A stretch of DNA of 6,328 nucleotides. Origin: an uncultured Balneolaceae bacterium. Lineage in GTDB: Bacteria > Bacteroidota > Rhodothermia > Balneolales > Balneolaceae. This document shows, piece after piece, positions 1 through 5,395 of the stretch (position 1 is its first letter; the number at the start of each line of letters is the position of its first letter). The translations under genes were made by a program, and so were the position numbers. Under the pieces are notes generated by a model. The model was not told where the DNA came from. It worked only from the letters and a program-made list of their open reading frames with translations, and made no database searches. The stretch spans positions 1 through 6,328 of the forward strand of contig CALJMB010000280.1 of the NCBI GenBank assembly GCA_937982515.1, in the 5' to 3' direction.

Positions 1-55
<55 letters not shown>

Positions 56-82
56 TCTGCTATGTGCGAATACTCCCCTTAA

Positions 83-106
83 GACTTTCGACTTTCGACT
101 CTCTAC
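83..106. repeat. Inverted, diverged copy of the heptamer array
   Basis: GACTTTC occurs twice (83-89, 90-96), followed by the variant GACTCTC (97-103) and TAC. Read on the minus strand the units are GAAAGTC/GAGAGTC, close to the GAAAGTA phase of the array at 1-55. Aligning the reverse complement of 83-106 with the array gives 20 of 24 matches, with one mismatch per heptamer. The two arrays could therefore form a long imperfect hairpin with a loop of roughly 27 bases. The last base overlaps the TAG stop of the minus-strand gene, so the hairpin would lie immediately after it and could act as a transcript end or 3' stabiliser. No U-run was identified. Confidence 0.8.
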
Positions 107-825
107 TAATTATACAGTTGCTGTAACAACTTGCGCTTTACTACCGGAAATATGGTCTCATTAAATGGAAAATAAAGCTCTGTCTGGAAAGAGTACGTTG
201 CCGGATTAGGCAAATCTTTGTACTCATTAATTAAATCCAGTTTAATAGAATTAGGCGAAGACTGTACGCTACCCTGGTTCAAGGCTTTTAAAAGCTGGGT
301 CTTCAGGGAGCGATAGTTGTCGCGGGCACTCTCGAAGAGAGACACTTCATACTGGAACAGCAACAGGTTAGATTCTTCATTGTCTGGCACAAAAAAGTAT
401 CCTTCATCGGTGTAACTGGGCACTATTCCGACTTCCTCGAGCTTAATTTCATCATTTACAAACTCATATATAGTTTTGCCCTCTTCTATTTTCCCTTTAA
501 TGTAGGGAAGCGCCCACTCGATTAGTTCTTCAACTTTATTCAGATCCGAACCATCTACAAAAACAACCTCATGTTCTATTTCCTGATTTACAAAATCGAT
601 CTTCTTTATTCGTTTGGGAAATTCGTTGCGCAGATCCTGTAGCCTGCTTTTTACTTCGGTAAGTGTCTGGTGTAGTTCTATGAGGCTGCTTAAATGGGGA
701 TAAATTTTATTATGCTGAAAATCTTCTCCAATATGCTTTAAAATAGCTAATATCCTGTATTGACGGGCTTCAAAATCTGATTGAACTTGCGTAAAGAGCT
801 CCAGGTTCAGCAGTGAATTATTCAT
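106..825 (-). CDS. Conserved-looking protein of unknown function, helical N-terminus
   Basis: I do not recognise this 239-residue protein. The frame is open up to an ATG at 870, but the ATG at 823-825 is preferred: a strong AGGAGG lies 5 bases upstream of it, whereas nothing similar precedes the upstream ATG. The first 70 residues look mostly alpha-helical and rich in Leu, Glu, Gln and Arg, possibly a short coiled coil. Residues 96-132 are another charged helical stretch, and about 205-228 form an aromatic/Pro-rich end containing DLPNPATY and FPFNE. There is no signal peptide, membrane segment, Cys-rich motif or recognisable catalytic motif, so a soluble cytoplasmic protein is likely. It is AT-richer than its neighbours: hand counts give 23 and 21 G/C in 60 bases at 181-240 and 541-600, against 30 at 1621-1680. 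It lies 229 bases downstream of the synthetase gene and is probably transcribed on its own. The stop TAG is embedded in the heptamer repeat. Confidence 0.75.
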   Translation of the reverse strand: MNNSLLNLELFTQVQSDFEARQYRILAILKHIGEDFQHNKIYPHLSSLIELHQTLTEVKSRLQDLRNEFPKRIKKIDFVNQEIEHEVVFVDGSDLNKVEELIEWALPYIKGKIEEGKTIYEFVNDEIKLEEVGIVPSYTDEGYFFVPDNEESNLLLFQYEVSLFESARDNYRSLKTQLLKALNQGSVQSSPNSIKLDLINEYKDLPNPATYSFQTELYFPFNETIFPVVKRKLLQQLYN

Positions 826-830
826 TTTAG

Positions 831-836
831 CCTCCT
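831..836 (-). promoter_or_regulatory. Ribosome binding site that fixes the start at 825
   Basis: On the minus strand AGGAGG is followed by 5 bases (CTAAA) and then ATG. It is a near-perfect Shine-Dalgarno sequence and the clearest in the window. It decides the start of the unknown gene at 825 rather than at the in-frame ATG 45 bases upstream. Confidence 0.8.
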
Positions 837-1054
837 GCGTTAGTTTTAGATGATATAAAACGGCCGTCATATCTGTAAGGCGCTTTAAAACAACGAAGTA
901 TTTAACCGTTTTTAGTATACCCGAAATTCATTTAGGGGATGCATGGTGCCTGTAGTACACATATTTTGTAGAAGTATTACTTTGCTTATGAGGATGTACG
1001 CACATTCGGTCTGTGAATGTCAACCTCCCCGATATTCTAATCACTATCCCCGAA

Positions 1055-2743
1055 TCATTCAACTTTTTGTTTATTTCTGCTTTTTGGCGCCTCTCTGAAC
1101 TGTACTCCCCGCCATCCTTCAAATAAAGGGGCTAATTTGTGCCGTTGATATTTTCCTGTCGAAGTGACGGGTATCTCATCTCCGAATACCACAACTTTCG
1201 GGGCCATGGAAAAAGGCAGGCAGGTACGGCAATGCTCCAGGATGGCGCTTTCATCTTGTTTCCAGCCCTCTTCAAGCTGTACAAATGCCCCGACCTCTTC
1301 TCCATACCAGATATTTTCAAAACCTACGGCAATACCTGCTTTCACTCCCGGCGCCTGGCTGATAACCTCATCAATCTCCAGAGGCGCCATATTTACCCCT
1401 CCCCGTATGATCAGTTCTTTAAGCCGTCCGGTGATAAAAAAGTAAGGCCTCCCCTTCTCATCATTGATATAAAAGCCTTCATCGCCACTTCGGAACCAGC
1501 CGTGCCTGAATGCATCCTCGTTGGCTTTCCTGTTGTTATGATACCCCATCATCACATTGACTCCCCGTATGACAATCTCGCCACGTTCATGCTCTCCCAG
1601 GGGATTTCCGCCGGAATCGTGAATTCCCATCTCATTAGCGGGAATGGGAACACCAATGCTTGGATAACCGTATCCGCTGCGCCACTTCCCGTGCTCAGCC
1701 CGGCCCATACCTACAGGAACAAAACAGGAATAGCAGGTCGTTTCTGAAAGTCCGTATCCATGGATAATGGGTATATCGAACATCCCTTCGAATGTCTCGG
1801 CTGTATGTACGGTCAGCGGGCCTGCTCCGCAGATAATATGCCTCAGCACCGCAGACCCGGGATCTCTTTTTCCATCATAGAAAGCGTTTAAAAACTGTAG
1901 GATGGTAGGCACCACGCTTACGATGTGTACACCCTCTTCTTCAATCACAGGAAAAAAGCGCTCAACCCGGAACTTCCGATTCAGGACCGTGGAACCACCT
2001 GTAAAGAACGGCGTGACCAGGGTTACAACCGTTCCATTGACATGGTGAATGGGCAGTACGCACATCATGCGTGTTTCCGTACTAATACCGTGCCAGCCGG
2101 CAATGGAACGGGCATCTTCTAACAAGTTACGCTGGCTAAGTACAACGCCTTTAGGTGTTCCCGTGGTACCTGAGGTAAACACAATTAAAGCTTCCGATTC
2201 TGCCAGGCTCTCTTCTGCCAGCTTTAATTGGCCCTCTTTCTTACAGTAGTTGTCCGGAGACTCTTCACATAGAATCATTTCTATATTTTTCAGCTGATCA
2301 TATCTCTTTATAATAGCGCTAAGCCTGTCCCGATAGTCTATCCGGATGAATGCCAGCTCTATCATGCCTTTTTCCAGTATAAAGGCAATTCTTTCGTCAT
2401 CTTCGGCCAGGCTAACCGGTACAACCACCAGCCCCAGCAGCCAGGCCGCAAAATACTGAATAACCGTATGCCAATGATTATGAGACACCGTGGCGATATG
2501 GTCTCCATTTCTCAGTCCCCGATGCTGCAAAAAACGGGCTACCTCATACACTTTTCCACAGAACTCATTATACGACAGCTCAATCCGGTTATCGTCTCCA
2601 TCTGTATAGATCAGATACGGCTGATGAGATGGCATCCTCCGCCTGATAAGCTGTGGAAAGTCCCTCACAGGCAACGCAGGCAATACATCGTGGCCCAGGC
2701 TCCGGGCGTGTTCTATTTTTTCTCTCAATTCTGTAAAAGTCAT
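1055..2743 (-). CDS. AMP-dependent acyl-CoA synthetase/ligase (ANL superfamily)
   Basis: The 562-residue protein activates a carboxylic acid as acyl-AMP with ATP and should then transfer it to CoA. All hallmark motifs are present in order: P-loop TSGTTGTPKG (190-199), the adenine-side motif YGLSETT (330-336), WFRSGD with ribose-binding D421, the hinge region GRLKELI (439-445), GGVNMAPLEIDEVI (448-461), and the C-terminal catalytic lysine K531 in PVTSTGK. Length matches stand-alone FadD/EntE-like ligases, and no carrier domain is fused. Substrate (fatty, short-chain or aromatic acid) cannot be read from sequence. The frame stays open to an ATG at 2920, but that extension runs through an inverted-repeat element, so I place the start at ATG 2741-2743, where MTFTEL begins a normal family N-terminus. 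Only a weak AAGG lies upstream. It is transcribed divergently from pcm. The 229 bases downstream (826-1054) show only a weak 6-bp hairpin (ACATTC/GAATGT, 1002-1020) and no clear terminator. Confidence 0.92.
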   Translation of the reverse strand: MTFTELREKIEHARSLGHDVLPALPVRDFPQLIRRRMPSHQPYLIYTDGDDNRIELSYNEFCGKVYEVARFLQHRGLRNGDHIATVSHNHWHTVIQYFAAWLLGLVVVPVSLAEDDERIAFILEKGMIELAFIRIDYRDRLSAIIKRYDQLKNIEMILCEESPDNYCKKEGQLKLAEESLAESEALIVFTSGTTGTPKGVVLSQRNLLEDARSIAGWHGISTETRMMCVLPIHHVNGTVVTLVTPFFTGGSTVLNRKFRVERFFPVIEEEGVHIVSVVPTILQFLNAFYDGKRDPGSAVLRHIICGAGPLTVHTAETFEGMFDIPIIHGYGLSETTCYSCFVPVGMGRAEHGKWRSGYGYPSIGVPIPANEMGIHDSGGNPLGEHERGEIVIRGVNVMMGYHNNRKANEDAFRHGWFRSGDEGFYINDEKGRPYFFITGRLKELIIRGGVNMAPLEIDEVISQAPGVKAGIAVGFENIWYGEEVGAFVQLEEGWKQDESAILEHCRTCLPFSMAPKVVVFGDEIPVTSTGKYQRHKLAPLFEGWRGVQFREAPKSRNKQKVE

Positions 2744-2802
2744 AACCTTGGGCTCTCGTGATATATTTCCATGTGAACTGTAAAATCCCGAAGATATGTT
2801 CT

Positions 2803-2818
2803 GTTGAATTAATACAAC
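2803..2818. promoter_or_regulatory. Near-palindromic possible operator upstream of the synthetase
   Basis: GTTGAATTAATACAAC differs from its own reverse complement at only two symmetric positions (14 of 16 match). It lies 59 bases upstream of the synthetase start, where a repressor would overlap the promoter. ACAAC/GTTGT (2814-2818, 2825-2829) forms an overlapping second small inverted repeat. Acyl-CoA ligase genes are often under TetR- or GntR-type control, but no regulator gene is visible here and the site resembles no consensus I can name. AT-rich palindromes of this size also arise by chance. Confidence 0.35.
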
Positions 2819-2874
2819 GCTCCTGTTGTTTAATAAACGAGCGCCGTGTCCATACTCAACGCTCGCATAAAGGG

Positions 2875-2959
2875 GAACGCGGATGGAGCGGATACGCACC
2901 GAGGATGCCGGGACTATCATGATCTGCGAAGACCAACCCTATCCGCAGTATCCGCGTTC
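2875..2959. repeat. 85-bp element with 20-bp imperfect terminal inverted repeats
   Basis: The left arm 2875-2894 reads GAACGCGGAT-GGA-GCGGATA. The reverse complement of the right arm 2940-2959 reads GAACGCGGAT-ACT-GCGGATA, so 17 of 20 positions match and all three differences are clustered in the middle. The 45-base interior contains a further GAGGAT, an 8-bp palindrome ATCATGAT (2916-2923) and CTGCGAAG, and has no coding capacity. GCGGAT-type short repeats between genes are something I recall from many Bacteroidota-related genomes. The layout also fits a small REP- or MITE-like element. No transposase or obvious target duplication is seen. Confidence 0.7.
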
Positions 2960-3020
2960 TATCAAAAACAACAGGATATTGTTAACACAGCACTGGTGTC
3001 GCGCCGGTAAAAAATCCCTG

Positions 3021-3053
3021 TTTTGTGCCTTCGTGTTTTAGTGGCATAAAACC
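3021..3053. repeat. Probable dispersed intergenic repeat fragment
   Basis: The stretch contains TTTTGTGCCTTCGTG followed by TTTTAGTGGC and ATAAAACC. From memory, very similar strings (or their complement, CACTAAAACACGAAGGC) recur between genes in many environmental Bacteroidota-like genomes. Only one copy lies in this window, so its repeat status cannot be shown here. It ends 24 bases before pcm and carries an in-frame stop, so it is upstream leader sequence, not coding. Confidence 0.4.
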
Positions 3054-3077
3054 AGGCTCAAAATAACCTCTGTTTCT

Positions 3078-3875
3078 ATGCATATGTCATTAAAAAAGCT
3101 ATGTTCCCTTACAGGAATGGTTTTATTATCACCATTTTTGCAGTTGGATAAAGACCTCCTGGCTCATGTTTCTTCCCCTCCGACATTGTCTTTATCAGAG
3201 ATCCGCAACGATACACTGGAATGGCCCCGCCCCCGCTTCGATGAACGAAAGAAAGAGCGCTACCGCATGGTAGAAAAAGGGATAAAGGCCGGCGGCATCA
3301 CCGATGAAACGACTCTTGAGGCCATGCGGCACGTACCCCGCCATCTGTTTGTGCCTGATCCCCTCCGGCTTTTTGCCTATCAGAACAGGCCGCTGCCTAT
3401 AGGCAACGGGCAGACCATATCTCAGCCCTATATTGTAGCTTACATGACCCAGGCTCTGAATCTTAAAGCCGGCGAGAAAGTTCTGGAGATAGGTACCGGA
3501 AGCGGTTATCAGGCTGCCGTGCTCTCCGAAATTACTCCCCGCGTTTATACCATAGAAATTGTAGAAGAACTGGGTAAAATAGCCCGGGCCCGGTTTAAAG
3601 AACTTGGATACAAAACCATTAAAACCAAAATAGGCGACGGCTACAAAGGATGGGAAGAACATGCTCCTTTTGACGCCATTATTCTTACCGCAGCGGCGGA
3701 AGAGATCCCCCCTGCACTGATCAGACAGCTCAAACCCGACGGCATTATGATCATGCCTGAAGGCGCGCCGGGCACTGTACAGGAACTAATCAAAGTTACC
3801 AAAACCGGAGACGGAAACATTCAGACTGAAAAACTGCTTCCCGTACGGTTTGTACCCATGACGAGAGAGGATTGA
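3078..3875 (+). CDS. pcm: Protein-L-isoaspartate O-methyltransferase, probably exported
   Basis: The enzyme transfers methyl from S-adenosylmethionine to isoaspartyl residues of aged proteins, starting their repair. The family core starts near residue 56. It shows PLPIGNGQTISQPYIVAYM (105-123), SAM motif I VLEIGTGSGYQAA (135-147), the acidic post-I strand VYTIEI (156-161), GDGYKGW (186-192), motif II FDAIILTAAAEEIP (198-211), LKPDGIMIMPEG (218-229) and the typical ending LPVRFVPM (254-261). At 265 residues it is longer than cytoplasmic enzymes such as E. coli Pcm (about 208). The extra N-terminus has two lysines followed by a hydrophobic run (about 8-23), like a Sec signal peptide; the cleavage site is unclear and there is no lipobox. 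The start is ATG 3078 or ATG 3084; neither has a Shine-Dalgarno sequence. It is the only plus-strand gene, divergent from the synthetase and converging on the next methyltransferase with 7 bases between. Family assignment is very secure; export is inference. Confidence 0.95.
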   Translation: MHMSLKKLCSLTGMVLLSPFLQLDKDLLAHVSSPPTLSLSEIRNDTLEWPRPRFDERKKERYRMVEKGIKAGGITDETTLEAMRHVPRHLFVPDPLRLFAYQNRPLPIGNGQTISQPYIVAYMTQALNLKAGEKVLEIGTGSGYQAAVLSEITPRVYTIEIVEELGKIARARFKELGYKTIKTKIGDGYKGWEEHAPFDAIILTAAAEEIPPALIRQLKPDGIMIMPEGAPGTVQELIKVTKTGDGNIQTEKLLPVRFVPMTRED

Positions 3876-3882
3876 TTGTTCT

Positions 3883-4698
3883 TTATTTAATTCCTTTAGC
3901 GATGACAAACTCACCGGGAATTTCATAGCCCGGTCCTTTCCGGTATGCGGCTATGGAATCCAGATACTCTCTGTGTGCCTCCTCTCTCGTTCTGTCATTA
4001 AACTTACGATAGGCCAACGCTACCGGTCCGCCTGCAAAGGCTGCCATGACAACTGCCTCAGGATCAGGATAAGAAAGAGTAACCGATATCCGCTCTGTAA
4101 TAGTGTCTTTAAATCCGGCCTCCTGAAACGAGAACTTCAGCGTATTACCTGTTCCCTGCTGAAAAAAGAGCGGACAGACATCCGATGCAACCCGCTTGTC
4201 CACAATCGGAAATATTTCAGCCCAACCACAGTTCTTACGTTCCCCCCAGATCGCCACAAGGGCTCTTCCGCCATTTATGAGCACCCGGTGCATTTCCTTT
4301 AAAGCCCCGACAGGGTCGGGCACATACATCAGACCCAGCCCACACAGCCCCACATCAAAGGACTCATCTTCTAGCTCGAGAGCTTCGGCATCCATCTGGT
4401 AAAAAGTAACATTTCCAGCATTCTGTTCGGCGGCTAAAGACTTAGCCCATGCTATCATGCCATCAGAAATATCAGTGGCAACAACCTGTCCACCAGGCCC
4501 AACAGCCTCTGCTGCCCGCAAGGTAACCAATCCCGTACCGCAGGCGGTTTCTATTACCTTTTCTCCCTGTTTTAGTGCCGCCATCTCCAGAAGCTTATCT
4601 TGTGCGGGTTTGAGCTGCTGCTTCCACGAATCCTCATAATATTCAGCGGCCTTATCCCAGCCGTAGCGTTGCACGCGTCGTTGCAGTCGTGGTTCCAT
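3883..4698 (-). CDS. Class I SAM-dependent methyltransferase, UbiE/COQ5-like
   Basis: This 271-residue protein has a Rossmann-type methyltransferase domain: motif I VIETACGTGLVTL (48-60), an acidic ribose-binding strand VVATDIS (72-78, D76), YQMDAEALELEDESFDV (100-116), then the UbiE-like HRVLINGGRALVAIWG (137-152). The C-terminal 100 residues are more variable and include FQEAGFKDT (191-199), which probably help shape the acceptor pocket. The acceptor is unknown: quinone-pathway, lipid, arsenic and small-metabolite enzymes share this fold, and no diagnostic substrate motif is seen. No export signal is visible, so it should be cytoplasmic. It starts 48 bases downstream of the OsmC gene on the same strand and likely shares its mRNA. 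No clear Shine-Dalgarno sequence precedes ATG 4696-4698. Its end lies 7 bases from the end of pcm, with no obvious terminator between them. Confidence 0.88.
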   Translation of the reverse strand: MEPRLQRRVQRYGWDKAAEYYEDSWKQQLKPAQDKLLEMAALKQGEKVIETACGTGLVTLRAAEAVGPGGQVVATDISDGMIAWAKSLAAEQNAGNVTFYQMDAEALELEDESFDVGLCGLGLMYVPDPVGALKEMHRVLINGGRALVAIWGERKNCGWAEIFPIVDKRVASDVCPLFFQQGTGNTLKFSFQEAGFKDTITERISVTLSYPDPEAVVMAAFAGGPVALAYRKFNDRTREEAHREYLDSIAAYRKGPGYEIPGEFVIAKGIK

Positions 4699-4746
4699 AG
4701 TCTTAGCATCGTTAAGTAGCCCAAAATAAGTGCTTGCCAGAGAAGC

Positions 4747-5280
4747 TCAGCTGTTCAATTTCGTCTCTTCAACCGACAGTATATTTATTTCCCGCTCAAT
4801 GCCGACGGGATGGATCATGTTATACAAGACCGGGCTGTGAGCATCGGCCTCATCAATAACCTTCCGGATTGCTTCTTCCGGAGCTGCGCTTTCAATAGTT
4901 ACTCTGTAGCGCATGCCTTTATAACCCGGCGCTACACCGCCAATTCCAAAAGTTCCCCGTGCATCCACATCGGCCTCGACTTCCACTTTCAGGTCATCGA
5001 TGGGAACACCCAAAACAGCGGCATATTTTGCATAGCCGATCGCAAGGCAGCTACCCAAAGCTGCCCGTTCCAGAACACTGGGTCCGGGACCGGCATCGTT
5101 GCCTCCCTCGGTCTTTCCTACGTCTGCTGTGAATTTCCAGGGGCCATGTTCAATTTCACAGCTCGTCCCGTCATATAGTCGCACACGTGTCGTAGTTGTG
5201 TACTGGCCTTTAGACGGTTTTATGGAGAGTAGTTTTTTATTCCGCTCATATGCTCTTTTAATTGTCTTTGAATCTGCCAT
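4747..5280 (-). CDS. OsmC-family protein lacking the usual second cysteine
   Basis: The 177-residue protein has the OsmC/Ohr alpha-beta fold signature. It has a short N-terminal strand region with the core beginning near TTTTRVRLYDG (28-38), then GPGPSVLERAALGSCLA (64-80), where C78 is the peroxidatic-type cysteine of the central helix and E71 the conserved acidic residue before it. After a beta segment, YRVTIES (125-131) and EEAIRKVIDEADAHSPVLYNMIHPV (135-159) complete the domain. Ohr and OsmC peroxidases normally carry a second cysteine in a CP motif of this last segment; here S149 takes its place (HSPV). A two-cysteine peroxidase cycle is therefore unlikely with this residue pair. C41 is the only other cysteine. 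The protein is presumably cytoplasmic, with no signal sequence. It may be a redox or ligand-binding member of the family. It lies just upstream of the methyltransferase, probably as an operon. The upstream ACAGG, 8 bases before ATG, is a weak ribosome site. Confidence 0.88.
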   Translation of the reverse strand: MADSKTIKRAYERNKKLLSIKPSKGQYTTTTRVRLYDGTSCEIEHGPWKFTADVGKTEGGNDAGPGPSVLERAALGSCLAIGYAKYAAVLGVPIDDLKVEVEADVDARGTFGIGGVAPGYKGMRYRVTIESAAPEEAIRKVIDEADAHSPVLYNMIHPVGIEREINILSVEETKLNS

Positions 5281-5340
5281 GACAGGGCCTGTTTTGGTTT
5301 AATAACATAATCACCATAATTCTTTCTTCTATCACTGCTG

Positions 5341-5346
5341 ATTATA
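5341..5346 (-). promoter_or_regulatory. Possible -10 box for the OsmC-methyltransferase unit
   Basis: On the minus strand TATAAT occurs 60 bases upstream of the OsmC start codon, downstream of the HGD-end hairpin. No TTGACA-like -35 is found 16-18 bases further upstream. Bacteroidota-type promoters also use a different -7 consensus (TAnnTTTG), so this is a weak call. Confidence 0.25.
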
Positions 5347-5374
5347 ACATTCCTTCAGATTGAAGCCCGCTGTT

Positions 5375-5395
5375 CCGGGATATTTTCAATCCCGG
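5375..5395 (-). terminator. Stop-abutting hairpin after the HGD gene
   Basis: CCGGGAT (5375-5381) and ATCCCGG (5389-5395) form a perfect 7-bp, GC-rich stem with a 7-base loop. On the minus strand the stem begins at the base directly after the HGD stop codon TGA (5396-5398). A second small hairpin, CTTCA-GAT-TGAAG (5353-5365), follows. No U-tract comes after either, so it is either a U-less terminator or an mRNA 3'-end stabiliser. It separates HGD from the OsmC unit. Confidence 0.5.

Larger units (their letters stand above)
2744..3077. other. Divergent intergenic region with repeat elements and no gene
   Basis: This 334-base gap separates the starts of the minus-strand synthetase and plus-strand pcm, so it must hold both promoters. 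I find no credible gene in it. It contains a near-palindrome (2803-2818), a short inverted repeat CGAGCG/CGCTCG (2838-2843 and 2860-2865), an 85-bp element with inverted termini (2875-2959) and a repeat-like segment (3021-3053). An in-frame TAG at 3039-3041 limits how far upstream pcm can start. I cannot identify a confident -10/-35 pair for either gene. Confidence 0.75.

Noticed and set aside
826..870. Upstream start of the unknown gene at 870 (15 extra residues)
   Set aside because: The AGGAGG at 831-836 lies within that extension at ideal distance from ATG 823-825, and no ribosome site precedes the ATG at 868-870.
1002..1020. ACATTC/GAATGT hairpin as a terminator for the synthetase
   Set aside because: The stem is only 6 bp and AT-rich with a 7-base loop and no following T-run on the minus strand; it is too weak to call.
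928..1122. 64-codon minus-strand open frame overlapping the end of the synthetase
   Set aside because: It overlaps the synthetase in another frame and its translation has no recognisable pattern. It looks like a chance open frame over the intergenic region.
1139..1747. 202-codon plus-strand open frame
   Set aside because: It lies entirely antisense to the C-terminal half of the acyl-CoA synthetase, whose motifs are all present. Its translation shows no domain pattern and no ribosome site.
3195..3662. 155-codon minus-strand open frame inside pcm
   Set aside because: It is antisense to the strongly conserved Pcm core, so it is a shadow frame.
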